Assembly: GCA_947245515.1 (NCBI GenBank)
Contig: CAMXQV010000008.1
Span: 1-48,693, forward strand
Length of the DNA: 48,693 nt
Direction: 5' to 3'
DNA from: an uncultured Clostridium sp.
Lineage (GTDB): Bacteria; Bacillota; Clostridia; TANB77; CAG-508
Positions 9,828 through 20,100 of this stretch are shown here, piece after piece; the first letter of the stretch is position 1; each line of letters starts with the position of its first letter. The notes under the pieces are model-generated. The model saw only the letters and a program-made list of their open reading frames with translations, was not told where the DNA came from and ran no database searches. The translations under genes and the position numbers were made by a program.

Positions 9828-12800
9828 TCATGATTTTTTCATCTTTGATATTATATCATTTTTTGACCTATTATCAATATAATTATATTCATTTCCCTTT
9901 TGTTTTGTATTAAATCCACATATTGGTTTATAAGAACAATATTCACATGGTGTTTTTCCTTTTTTATTGTAAGGTTTCAAATCTATTTTTCCACTTAAGA
10001 TCTCCTTTGATATATCTTTTATTATTTTGTCAATATAATCCTGTAAAATTTTAAATTGTTCTTTGTTTACACCACTTGTCCATTTTTCGTTAACTGTTCC
10101 AGATACTGTAATCGCTGCTGGCACTAGTTTTGAACTTCCTGATTCTAAAGTATTATCATTCATTTTTATTATTTTTACATCTGCTATTATTAAACCTTTC
10201 ATTCTAAAGTTTTTCCTAATCAGTTCTTCTATTTCTTCTTCTGATATTTTTTTGTCGGCCTTTACCATTTGCTCTAATAGAGAAAAGTAAAATACCCCTG
10301 CTGGCATTATGTCTTCTGTTTTGCAAATAGCATCTGTATAGGTTAACAGTTGAATTTGAAGACCTGCATAAACTTCATTTAAATCTATATTTTTACTTGA
10401 AGATTTATAATCTATTATTCTTAGATATTTTCCTTCCTCTGAACTTGCAGTATCTATTCTATCTATCTTTCCTGTTATTTCAACTTTTTTACCATTTTCT
10501 AATTCTAAAACAATTGGAGGATATTCCCCTTTTTTGTTAAATTCAATTTCTGTTCCCTCTATATTAAAATCACTGTGTATTAACGTTTCTATTATATATT
10601 TTAAGGCTTTACTCACTATTCTTTTTAATCTTCTTACTAATACTTTATACTTAGTAGTGGCTATAAATATATAATTTTTGCTTAAGTTTAAATTTCTATC
10701 AATTATCTTGGACACAATTTTTGAAATTTGTTCTTCTTCAATTTCTGTTAATAATATTTTTTCATCTCTTATGTATTCAAAAAATTCATCTATTGTTTCA
10801 TGCATAAACGAACCTGTATTAAAACTTTGTACTCTTAATTCTTCTTTTTCTTTTAGTCGTAATCCATATTGTAAATAATATGAAAATGGGCAACTTCTGT
10901 ATTTCTCCAATTGTGATACACTTGTTTTTAAGGTATTTCCATATAATTTTTCAATATTTTCTTTTTTTATACTGTGTGGCAAGTTGCTATATTTTAATCC
11001 TTCTAAAGCTTGACTCAGTCTCTCTTTCCATTCTTTTTGGCTTTTATAATATTTATATATTTCATACCAAATTTGATTAATTTTTTCTCCACTTTCAAGT
11101 TTATAAATATTTTCAATTAATTGTTCATAGGTAATTTCTTGATTTAATATTTCATACTCCTTTTCTATTACATCACTTTTTTCTACTATCTTAGGAAATA
11201 TTTTTTTTATTTTATTTATATATCTTGATGGTCTTAAGGCTTTTGCTTCACTGTCTGTTGATACATATGACATATATAACTGTTTTTCAGCAGTTGTAAA
11301 GGCTTTATAGATATTGAAATTATCTTCATATAATTGTTCTATTGTTCCTTTTGCCATTTCCAATCCATCTTGCTTTAGCTTTTCTCTATCTGTATCATTA
11401 AAAAATCCCTCATCTTTATTTATACTTGGGAAACTTCCATCATTTAGCCCAATTATGAACACATTCTGTACTTTATGACTTCTTGATCTGTCTACATCTC
11501 CAAAAATAACTTGATCTTGTGTCCCTGGTATTTTTCCTAGTCCACTATTTTTTAAGCCTATTTTTAATATTTTACTGTAATTATCTAAGGTCAATTTCTC
11601 GTTATTAAAAATAAGCACAATTTCATCAAATATATTTATTAAAATTTGATAACTTGATTTATATTCTTTTGCTAAATCTATATTACCTGCTTTTTCTAAT
11701 TCATCAAGTTTTAAAGATATTTTTTCTTCTATTTTCTGTTCTTGTATAAATTGATATAAAGTTTTTGTAATATTTATCGCAGTTTTCTCTTTTACTATAT
11801 TTTCTTTTAATTCTAAAAGTGGATTTATAATCTGTTTTCTTATCTCATTTAACCTTTCTATTTCTTGTGTTTTGTTTTCGTTATCTAGTTCATAAATAAA
11901 ATCCTTTTTCCACTTATTTTGTTTTATTCCCCACTTATTACAATAATTTTCTAATTTAAAGATCTCATCTTGTTCTATTTCACAAAAGCCTATTTTCATA
12001 TAACTGAAAACTGCTTCATGTGAAAAGTTCTTTGTTAAGATTTCTAATATAGATAAAATATACTGAATAAGAATATTCTGATTTAAGTCTCTTTTTTCAT
12101 CAATAAATACAGGTATTTCGTATTTATTAAAAATTGCTCTTACTAGAGAAGAATAGGTTTCAATATTTTTTGTTATAATTGATATATCTTTATATCTTAA
12201 AGCTTTGTCTTTCACTAATTTTTTTATTTCTTTTGCTAGATTTTCTACTTCTGAATATGGATTTTTCGCTAAAAATAAATGTAAGTTATCCACATCTTGT
12301 TCAAAAGTTGTGGATTTTATTTCATTAATATTGTCAGCTAAATGTTTTAATTCTTTGGTTTTAAATCTATACTGGCTATTTAAAAATACTGGTTCTTCTA
12401 ATTTAAATCCATTTTCATTTATCAAATCTATTAATTTATATAAGGTAATTTTATTAGTATAATATATGTCTGTGTCTGGATTTACTCCTGGATTTAAATT
12501 ATCAATACCTATTGTTATATTAACTTGTTTTGCATATTTTATTAATTCTTTTATTACTTCATATTCTTGTTTTGTAAAACCTGCAAACTCATCTATATAT
12601 ATAATGCTATTTTTTATAAAGTTAACTTTGCTTAAATTATTGGCAAGTATTGTTAATAAATCTGTTTCATCTATGTAATTGTTGGCAATTTTATTTTCAA
12701 AGTTTTCGTATATTAAGGTCATATCTGTTAATTTGGTTTTTAGATATATATCATCTGTTTTTTCTATTTCATTTTTTAATGTATCTATTGTTATTCCATG

Positions 12801-13178
12801 TTTCTTGAATTCAGTAATTGTTCTTATTCCTAATTCTATATTTTCATCTGATTTTCCTAAAAATTTTAGTTCTCCTTTATTTTCATTTAGAATAGCATAT
12901 ATTAACATGGCTTTTCCGCATTTTGATAAACTTGTTTTAACTTCTCCTCCTATGTCTTTTAAGACTCTATAAGCCATTCTACTTAGTGTTACTACTTCTG
13001 CATTTATTACTGCTTTTTTATTTATTGCATCCATTAATTTGTTTTCAGCAGTAAAGGAAAACTGCTCTGGTGTTATTATATAAATGTTTTCTTTTTTTGA
13101 TATTAAATTGGCAATTTCAGAAAAGCAAAATTCGCTTTTTCCGCTTCCTGATTTTCCATAAATTATTCTTAATCCCAT
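9828..13178 (-). CDS. addB: Helicase-exonuclease AddAB subunit AddB
   Basis: 1116 aa; N-terminal GKSGSGKSEF Walker A, C-terminal IDYKSS nuclease motif and Fe-S Cys pattern CEYCSYKPIC. Confidence 0.92.
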   Translation of the reverse strand: MGLRIIYGKSGSGKSEFCFSEIANLISKKENIYIITPEQFSFTAENKLMDAINKKAVINAEVVTLSRMAYRVLKDIGGEVKTSLSKCGKAMLIYAILNENKGELKFLGKSDENIELGIRTITEFKKHGITIDTLKNEIEKTDDIYLKTKLTDMTLIYENFENKIANNYIDETDLLTILANNLSKVNFIKNSIIYIDEFAGFTKQEYEVIKELIKYAKQVNITIGIDNLNPGVNPDTDIYYTNKITLYKLIDLINENGFKLEEPVFLNSQYRFKTKELKHLADNINEIKSTTFEQDVDNLHLFLAKNPYSEVENLAKEIKKLVKDKALRYKDISIITKNIETYSSLVRAIFNKYEIPVFIDEKRDLNQNILIQYILSILEILTKNFSHEAVFSYMKIGFCEIEQDEIFKLENYCNKWGIKQNKWKKDFIYELDNENKTQEIERLNEIRKQIINPLLELKENIVKEKTAINITKTLYQFIQEQKIEEKISLKLDELEKAGNIDLAKEYKSSYQILINIFDEIVLIFNNEKLTLDNYSKILKIGLKNSGLGKIPGTQDQVIFGDVDRSRSHKVQNVFIIGLNDGSFPSINKDEGFFNDTDREKLKQDGLEMAKGTIEQLYEDNFNIYKAFTTAEKQLYMSYVSTDSEAKALRPSRYINKIKKIFPKIVEKSDVIEKEYEILNQEITYEQLIENIYKLESGEKINQIWYEIYKYYKSQKEWKERLSQALEGLKYSNLPHSIKKENIEKLYGNTLKTSVSQLEKYRSCPFSYYLQYGLRLKEKEELRVQSFNTGSFMHETIDEFFEYIRDEKILLTEIEEEQISKIVSKIIDRNLNLSKNYIFIATTKYKVLVRRLKRIVSKALKYIIETLIHSDFNIEGTEIEFNKKGEYPPIVLELENGKKVEITGKIDRIDTASSEEGKYLRIIDYKSSSKNIDLNEVYAGLQIQLLTYTDAICKTEDIMPAGVFYFSLLEQMVKADKKISEEEIEELIRKNFRMKGLIIADVKIIKMNDNTLESGSSKLVPAAITVSGTVNEKWTSGVNKEQFKILQDYIDKIIKDISKEILSGKIDLKPYNKKGKTPCEYCSYKPICGFNTKQKGNEYNYIDNRSKNDIISKMKKS

Positions 13179-13232
13179 ATACTTCTCCTTAAATATGTCA
13201 ATTATCTTTGACTGTCTCTTTTTCTATTACTT

Positions 13233-14099
13233 TTATGCTTCTCTTCTCCAATAAAATAAATATTGTTGTGCTAGACCTGCTAAATTCCCAAATTTTTCTT
13301 CAGCAATTTCTTCTATTTGCTTTTTGCTTACTTTTGTTTCATCCTTCTGCTTAATGTATAAATCATTCATAACCCTTCTTACCCACACATCTATTGGAAA
13401 AACTTCAAATCTTTTTAAATTGGAAAATAATAGAATACAATCTGCAACTTTTGGTCCTACTCCAGATAATTTTAATAGTTGATTTCTTACTTCCGTTGTA
13501 TTTGGGTTGTTTTCCATTTCTTCTAAATTTATTTCTTTTTGTAATATCATTTTTGTAGTTTCATATAACCTTATATCTCTAAAGCCTAAACCTAATTTTC
13601 TGTATTCTTCTACTGTTACATCTTTTAGTTGCTCTGGTGAAGGAAAGGTATAATATTCTTCACCTCTAAATTTTATTAATTCTCCATAATTTTTGGATAA
13701 TCTTTCAATTATTCCTTTTATTCTAGGAATATTATTGTTAGCAGATATTATAAAGGAAATGACTGTTTCCCATATGTCTTGATTTAAAATTCTAATTCCT
13801 TCTCCATATTTAATACTCGTTTTCATATTGTCATCTATTTTTGATAGTTTTTCTTTTATTTCTTCGTAATCTCTGTTTAAGTCAAAATATTCTCTTACTG
13901 TTTCTTTTATGTCTTTTTCACATATTCCTTGAAAGATTACATTTTTTCCTGTTTTTTTTACGTTTATAATATTTTTTTTAAATATTCCTGTATAACTTCC
14001 ATCTTTTTGCTCCTTCCATCTAAAACATTGACCACATTCAAATATGTCTTTTAATTCAAAGGATTTGATATTTTCTATTTCGTATTTTTGTTCTTTCAT
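13233..14099 (-). CDS. 8-oxoguanine DNA glycosylase / AlkA-like HhH-GPD glycosylase
   Basis: 288 aa; FECGQCFRW N-terminal motif and LSGVGPKVADCILLF...FPIDVWVRR HhH-GPD motif. Confidence 0.88.
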   Translation of the reverse strand: MKEQKYEIENIKSFELKDIFECGQCFRWKEQKDGSYTGIFKKNIINVKKTGKNVIFQGICEKDIKETVREYFDLNRDYEEIKEKLSKIDDNMKTSIKYGEGIRILNQDIWETVISFIISANNNIPRIKGIIERLSKNYGELIKFRGEEYYTFPSPEQLKDVTVEEYRKLGLGFRDIRLYETTKMILQKEINLEEMENNPNTTEVRNQLLKLSGVGPKVADCILLFSNLKRFEVFPIDVWVRRVMNDLYIKQKDETKVSKKQIEEIAEEKFGNLAGLAQQYLFYWRREA

Positions 14100-14169
14100 T
14101 TTTTATTTACCTTATCTATATTTTTTTTATTTTATTATAACATATTTTGTGGCTTTTTTATATTTTTTT

Positions 14170-14193
14170 AAGGCAATCGCTTAAAATTTTTTT
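14170..14193. repeat. Solo end of MITE-like element 1
   Basis: aaggcaatcgcttaaaattttttt matches the terminus at 18369-18392. Confidence 0.5.
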
Positions 14194-14661
14194 GCTTTTT
14201 TTAGGTTTTTATTGAAATTAATTTTTGAAATTTTATTCTTTTTATATTGCTTGGATATGTTAGGAAGCTTCTGAATTATTTTTCATTTAAGAATTTAATC
14301 AAAATCCTTTGAAGCAATGAAATTTCTAAAGATTTAATATTATTTTCACAAAATTCCATTTTTAATTTTCTTTAAATTATAATTATAAATCATGTTAGTT
14401 ATCTATTTAAAAATGTTTTGATATTCTAAGGGTATTCTATTTCAGTATCTTCATTTATTTTTTCAATATCATCTTCTATATTTAAATTTAAATAATTTTT
14501 CATCAATACTCTAACATTTAAAAATTGCTCAATTATATAATTACACCCCTGATTTAACTGACAATATGGTAAATCTAATTTTAAATGTAAACCATTCTTT
14601 CTTCTTCCTGGTAATAATAAAGCACTATATAGATTTTTATTATTTCCTAATTTACTATTTC

Positions 14662-15237
14662 CTAATAAAATTGTGTTGGAATTCTATTGTATTTATAGTG
14701 AAAATATGATCTGTGTCCAGTATTTATTGTCAAAGATGGTTTATTACTATTATATCTTGTTAAAGCTTCGTGATATTTATAAAATACTCTATATTCTTCT
14801 GGTAAAGCTCTATAATTCTTCCCCTCAGGTATCATAGATATCATTCTTTGAGTTTTTTCTCATCTTCTTTTGATAATTATTTTGTGGCTTTACTTTATAT
14901 TTTTGAATTTCTTCACCATTGCTAAATACAAACTGTTTCTTTTATCATTCATATTTCTTGGTCCAGCTACTGAAAAGCCTTGACATGGTGGACCACATAC
15001 TAGCACATCAACTTTTTTATTTTTGTCATTTAAATATTCAATTATTTTATCTATATTATCATGATTAAATAAATCTAATTTCATTGCTTTTGCGTCACCA
15101 TGGTTTTCTTCAAATGTTTTTAAAGCTTGGTCATTAAAATCTACTCCAAAAATCACATCATAATTTACATCTATAAATCCTTTAGATAAACCACCAGCTC
15201 CACAAAATAAATCAACTACTGTGAATTTTTCTTTCAC
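14662..15237 (-). pseudogene. Degraded C5-cytosine DNA methyltransferase
   Basis: VVDLFCGAGGLSKGF (motif I) and GPPCQGFSVAGPRN (motif IV) in 14890..15237, then shifted-frame EEIQKYKVKPQNNYQKKMRKNSK and MISMIPEGKNYRALPEEYR...NKPSLTINTGHR; central motifs missing, several frames. Confidence 0.85.
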
Positions 15238-15360
15238 TTGTTTTCCTCCTGATGTTTATTATTTTAATATATATTATCTTTTTTTTATCTTATATCATAA
15301 AATTTATCTTTTTTCCACAAATCGACAGTTATTTGTAAAAAAAATTTATTATTTTGTATA

Positions 15361-15534
15361 TTAAAAATTTGTTTTGTTGTCAATAGTTTTTTCAATTTTT
15401 ATGAAAGAAATTATAACTTTATTATCCTTTAAATATTTATACTTTTTTAAACCACTATCACACATTTTCTTTATTGCTTTTCTAATGGTAATATCTTGTT
15501 TATTGAAATACTGGCATAGTTGTTTAATATCCAT
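15361..15534 (-). CDS. Small putative HTH-like protein (57 aa) or remnant
   Basis: MDIKQLCQYFNKQDITIRKAIKKMCDSGLKKYKYLKDNKVIISFIKIEKTIDNKTNF; below the ORF-track length cut-off. Confidence 0.35.
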   Translation of the reverse strand: MDIKQLCQYFNKQDITIRKAIKKMCDSGLKKYKYLKDNKVIISFIKIEKTIDNKTNF

Positions 15535-15622
15535 ATCTTTTAATTGAAGTATTCGTTTTATAAAATGGATAAACTAACTGATTATAAACATTATTTTTCT
15601 TTTCGCAAATTAATCTATACAA

Positions 15623-16486
15623 TTATATTTGCTCTTTAAAACCAAGTCCAACAACTTCTCTAGAATTTGTAATAACAATAAAGCTATTAGGATCAATCTT
15701 TTTAGCTATTTCTTTTATTTTTGAAATATCCCTTCTGGTTGCAGCACACATCAATATTAATCTATCTTGATTAGTAAACATCCCTTTACCATAAATTCCT
15801 GTTACACCCCTTCTAATCTTCTGTTCTATACTTTTTGAAATCTCAACATTTTTATCTGAAACAATAAATAAAAGTTTTGTAAACTGAACACCCTCAAACA
15901 AAATATCAATAATCTTACCCATTAAATAAATTGCAATAGCAGAATATAAACCTATTTCTATTTGCTTAAGACAAATCATATTTAAAATGACAATAACAGT
16001 ATCAATCATAATAACTGTATTTCCAAGTTCCATACTTGGTCTATATTTCTTAGCAATAAAACTTATTAAATCACTACCTCCAGTAGAAGAAGACAATTTA
16101 AATAAAATTGCAGTACCTAATCCAATTATAATTCCTCCATATACACAAGCCAAAAACTTATCCTGTGTTAGAGGTTCAAATTTATCTAATAAATCAATAA
16201 AAAAAGATAAACTAATAGTTCCTACAAGAGACTTTATAAAAAACCTTTTACCTATTTTAAATACAGACAATAAAAATAATGGTATATTAATTATTAAAAT
16301 TGAAGTTCCCATTGGTATTTGAAATAAGTAATATAAAATAGTTGCTATACCAGAGATTCCACCTGTTGATAATTGATTTGGCAATAAAAATAGGGAAACA
16401 CCAATAGCCATAACAAAAGCTCCTAGTATCGTTCCCAAAATTTCTTTTAATATCTTTTTTATATTAAATTTTTCATCTACTTGCAT
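15623..16486 (-). CDS. YitT family membrane protein (DUF2179 C-terminus)
   Basis: 287 aa; ATGGISGIATILYY-like multi-TM N-terminus and C-terminal RRGVTGIYGKGMFTNQDRLILMCAATRRDI. Confidence 0.9.
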   Translation of the reverse strand: MQVDEKFNIKKILKEILGTILGAFVMAIGVSLFLLPNQLSTGGISGIATILYYLFQIPMGTSILIINIPLFLLSVFKIGKRFFIKSLVGTISLSFFIDLLDKFEPLTQDKFLACVYGGIIIGLGTAILFKLSSSTGGSDLISFIAKKYRPSMELGNTVIMIDTVIVILNMICLKQIEIGLYSAIAIYLMGKIIDILFEGVQFTKLLFIVSDKNVEISKSIEQKIRRGVTGIYGKGMFTNQDRLILMCAATRRDISKIKEIAKKIDPNSFIVITNSREVVGLGFKEQI

Positions 16487-16526
16487 AAAATCACCTTTAT
16501 TACAAGTATTTGTATATTAATAATAT

Positions 16527-17600
16527 TTATACATTAATATTTCTATTTTCTTCAATAAAATCATCATAAGTTTTTAATACTTCTATTTTCGACTTTCCCT
16601 GTTTTATACTTTCATCTTGTTTTAAAACTAAATCAACATCATATGTCTCTTTTAATTTTATAATATTTTCTTTTTTATGACCTATTACATTATTAACATC
16701 TATAGGATTTATTCTTACTTCAACTTCTTTAACTTTTACATTTAATTGCTTTATTTTATAAACAATAGCATCATACCATAATCCAGATTCCACTAATTGC
16801 CTAAAGGCTGGATGATATGGTCCAGCAATTACTTCACTTTTTTCTTTATCTGGATTTGCTATTTCGTCTGTTGTTTGTAAGCCTATTCTAATAATACTAA
16901 TTTTCTTTTTGTTGAACATATTTACTAGTTCTTTACATATTTCGATTGCTTGTATTAAAGGTAATGGCTCATAAGTTCCTTCTTTATATTCTTTCTCAAG
17001 CTTTGTAGCTTTTACAACTAAAACAGGATAAATTCTTACAATTTTTGGTTTTAATTTTATTAAGGCTTTAGCTGTGTTTATTTCGTCTATTCTTGTGCTT
17101 TCAGGAAGCCCTACCATCATTTGATGTCCTAATTCAAAGCCATACCATCTAATTAATTTTGATGCCTTTTTTACGTCCTCAAAACTATGTCCTCTATTTG
17201 ATCTTTGCAATATATAGTTATTAGCCGATTGTACTCCTAATTCTATTGTTTTTACTTTGTATTTTTTCAATCTTTTTAGCGTTTTTTTGTCTATACAATC
17301 TGGTCTTGTTGATATTCGTATACTTGAAACTTTTCCTTCTTTTATGTATTTATATGCAACTTGTAATAGCTCTTCTTGTTGTTTTTCTTCAATTGCTGTA
17401 AAGCTTCCTCCAAAAAAAGCAATTTCTACTTCTGCATCTTCTTTTTCAATACTTTTTAAATATTCTTCTATTATTTCATTTGCTTCTTCTTTTGTCATAT
17501 TCTTTTTTTGACCACTAATTGATTTTTGATTACAAAATATGCAATCCTTTGGACATCCTAAATGTGGTACAAATATTGGTATAATATATTGCTTTTTCAT
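16527..17600 (-). CDS. Elp3-like radical SAM protein
   Basis: CPKDCIFCNQ (CxxxCxxC), EIAFFGGSFTAI, IELGVQSANNYIL, GLPEST. Confidence 0.88.
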   Translation of the reverse strand: MKKQYIIPIFVPHLGCPKDCIFCNQKSISGQKKNMTKEEANEIIEEYLKSIEKEDAEVEIAFFGGSFTAIEEKQQEELLQVAYKYIKEGKVSSIRISTRPDCIDKKTLKRLKKYKVKTIELGVQSANNYILQRSNRGHSFEDVKKASKLIRWYGFELGHQMMVGLPESTRIDEINTAKALIKLKPKIVRIYPVLVVKATKLEKEYKEGTYEPLPLIQAIEICKELVNMFNKKKISIIRIGLQTTDEIANPDKEKSEVIAGPYHPAFRQLVESGLWYDAIVYKIKQLNVKVKEVEVRINPIDVNNVIGHKKENIIKLKETYDVDLVLKQDESIKQGKSKIEVLKTYDDFIEENRNINV

Positions 17601-17612
17601 TTTGTTTTCCCC

Positions 17613-18287
17613 CTATCTTAGTTTCTCTAATGCATTTTTTGCTGCATGCATTTGTGCATCTTTTTTGCTTTTTCCTTCTCCTTTTGCTAATATTTTATTG
17701 TTACATTTTACTTGTGCTTCAAAATGTTTATTGTGATCTGGCCCTGTTTCACTTATTATGTCATATTCTATTTTTACTTCCCCATTTTCTTGTAATTTTT
17801 CTTGTAATACTGTCTTGTAGTCTTTATTTCCTACATTTTTTGTTGCTTGCTTTATTTCGTTTTCTAAATTCTTAACTATGAATTTTTCTGCTTCTTCTAT
17901 TCCTCCATCTAAATATATTGCTGCTATTATTGCTTCTACACTGTCTGCTAATATTGCTGGTCTACTGTTTCCTCCAGTCTTTTTTTCTGATTTTCCAAGA
18001 TATAAGAAATCACCAAAATTATGCATTTTGGCTATTTTATGTAGGCTTTCTTCACATACTACTGTTGCTCTAACTTTGGTCATTTCTCCTTCTTTTAAAT
18101 TTATATATTTTGAATATAAATATTTACTTGATATGAATTCTAATATGCTATCACCTAAAAATTCTAGTTTTTCATTACTTTCTTTGTTATGTTCATATGC
18201 ATAGGATGTGTGTGTTAGTGCATTTTCTAGTAATTCTTTATTTTTGAAGGTATATCCTATATTTTGCTCTAGTTGTTTTAATTCCAT
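17613..18287 (-). CDS. rnc: Ribonuclease III
   Basis: NEKLEFLGDSILEF signature and C-terminal dsRBD (GEGKSKKDAQMHAAKNAL). Confidence 0.96.
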   Translation of the reverse strand: MELKQLEQNIGYTFKNKELLENALTHTSYAYEHNKESNEKLEFLGDSILEFISSKYLYSKYINLKEGEMTKVRATVVCEESLHKIAKMHNFGDFLYLGKSEKKTGGNSRPAILADSVEAIIAAIYLDGGIEEAEKFIVKNLENEIKQATKNVGNKDYKTVLQEKLQENGEVKIEYDIISETGPDHNKHFEAQVKCNNKILAKGEGKSKKDAQMHAAKNALEKLR

Positions 18288-18369
18288 TTTTAATCTCCTT
18301 CCTCAAAACACAAATACCTCTTTTTTTGTTATATTATATATCATTTTACAGATTTTGCAAGTAAATTAA

Positions 18370-18556
18370 GGCAATCGCTTAAAATTTTAATTATTTTTTT
18401 GTTCATATTTATAAAATCTACTCGCTCCCAAAGGATTATAATTATTTATTGTTTTCGTTGCCCCATTCTCAAAAATAAATAATTATAATCCTTCTCGCGC
18501 TATTTCTAATTAAATTAATATGAACAAAAAAATAATTAAAATTTTAAGCGATTGCT
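18370..18556. mobile_element. MITE-like element 1, about 187 bp, nested inverted repeats
   Basis: about 40-bp terminal inverted repeats (ggcaatcgcttaaaattttaattatttttttgttcatatt / aatatgaacaaaaaaataattaaaattttaagcgattgct) plus 19-bp inner arms aggattataattatttatt / aataaataattataatcct; no ORF. Confidence 0.75.
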
Positions 18557-18621
18557 ATACAAGTATATTGAGAAGAATAACTAGAAATTTCTGCTATATT
18601 GCGATTTTTTGAAAAAAATTA

Positions 18622-18650
18622 TAGACATAAAAACGTTGTTATTGTATAAT
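18622..18650 (+). promoter_or_regulatory. Putative promoter TAGACA-N17-TATAAT
   Basis: upstream of 18689 ORF. Confidence 0.5.
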
Positions 18651-18688
18651 TAACATGTAATAATATTCAAAAGAAAGGATATAAACAA

Positions 18689-20041
18689 ATGTTAAACAAT
18701 AGAAATTCTTTAAATAACGATAACAGAAATTTATCAGAAGTTTTTAAGGAATTACAAGAAATCCAAAACCATGCAATAAATGCTAATGGAAGAAAATATC
18801 AAAAACAAAAAACAAAATATAAAAAACAAAAAAATAATGAAATATATCAAACAACAGACTTAAAACTATCACACATAATAACAGGATGTACAATACTAAT
18901 TGTTGCAATGGCTATCTTATTTCCCAAAAACCTATCTTTTAAAGAAAGTTATGCAAAAGTAGAAGAACCAGAAAACATGTCTGAATACGAAATAAATAGA
19001 CATAGGCTAAACATGCAAAACATAATATCTGGGAACTCAGATATAGACAAAGTAAAAGAACAAATAACAGATGAAAGAGAAGTAGAATTCGAAACAAATT
19101 ACCAAAGTAATGCAACACTACCAAAAGGAGAAGAAATAGTAATACAAGAAGGAGTTTTAGGTACAGATAGTGTAACAGCAGTAAGAACCTATGAAAATGG
19201 AAACTTAGTAGAAGAAATAATATTAAATAAAGAATGTATAAAAGAGCCAATTCCAAAAATAATAGACAGAGGAACCTCTGAATTCCTAGCAAAACACAAA
19301 ATACATATTGGAGACACCTTATACTTATTAAAAGACACTAAACTAAAAGAAACTACTGAAGATGAAGCTAAAGAAGTAGCAGAAATCAAACAAAGTTTAG
19401 ATGTAAAACTATTAGAACTACCTAGTGAAGAATGGTGCAAAGTTTCTTTTGAAACAATTGAAGGATATGTAAAAACTTCTGAATTAACATCACCTGTAAT
19501 TACACCAAACATAAAAGAAAAAAATAGAATTCAAAAAATACTTCTAAAATTAAATATAGAAATGGAATTAAACAAACCTAGTGGATTAAACTTAAGTGAC
19601 TACAAAAAAATCTTTACTGGATTAACACAAGACAAAAATAATATATTCGAAGAACATTATTCTGTATTTTATAATATGGAGAAAAAATACAAAATAAATG
19701 GTATATTCTTAGCAGCAATGGCTATCCATGAAAGCAATTGGGGAACATCTCAAATTGCTTTAGAAAAGAAAAACCTATTTGGTTATGGATCTTATGATGC
19801 AACACCTTATGAGTCATCTTTTGAGTTTGAAAGTTATTCTGAGGGAATAGAAACAGTTGCAAAATCATTAGTAAAATACTACTTAAATCCATCTGGAGTA
19901 AAAATTTATGATGGAGAAACATCTGCTGGTTGGTATTATAATGGACCTACACTATCAGGTGTAAATACAAGATATGCAAGTGACGAAAATTGGCATACAA
20001 AAGTCTATTCTTACATGCAATTACTATATAATAAACTATAA
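18689..20041 (+). CDS. Membrane-anchored cell-wall hydrolase: G5-like domain plus glucosaminidase domain
   Basis: 450 aa; N-terminal TM; G5-like EGVLGTDSVTAVRTYENGNLVEEIILN; C-terminal AIHESNWGTSQIALEKKNLFGYGSYDATP. Confidence 0.8.
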   Translation: MLNNRNSLNNDNRNLSEVFKELQEIQNHAINANGRKYQKQKTKYKKQKNNEIYQTTDLKLSHIITGCTILIVAMAILFPKNLSFKESYAKVEEPENMSEYEINRHRLNMQNIISGNSDIDKVKEQITDEREVEFETNYQSNATLPKGEEIVIQEGVLGTDSVTAVRTYENGNLVEEIILNKECIKEPIPKIIDRGTSEFLAKHKIHIGDTLYLLKDTKLKETTEDEAKEVAEIKQSLDVKLLELPSEEWCKVSFETIEGYVKTSELTSPVITPNIKEKNRIQKILLKLNIEMELNKPSGLNLSDYKKIFTGLTQDKNNIFEEHYSVFYNMEKKYKINGIFLAAMAIHESNWGTSQIALEKKNLFGYGSYDATPYESSFEFESYSEGIETVAKSLVKYYLNPSGVKIYDGETSAGWYYNGPTLSGVNTRYASDENWHTKVYSYMQLLYNKL

Positions 20042-20100
20042 TATATACACAAAGGATTAAGGTTGATATAATTTGTGCCTTAAGAAAGGAAAATATCAAA

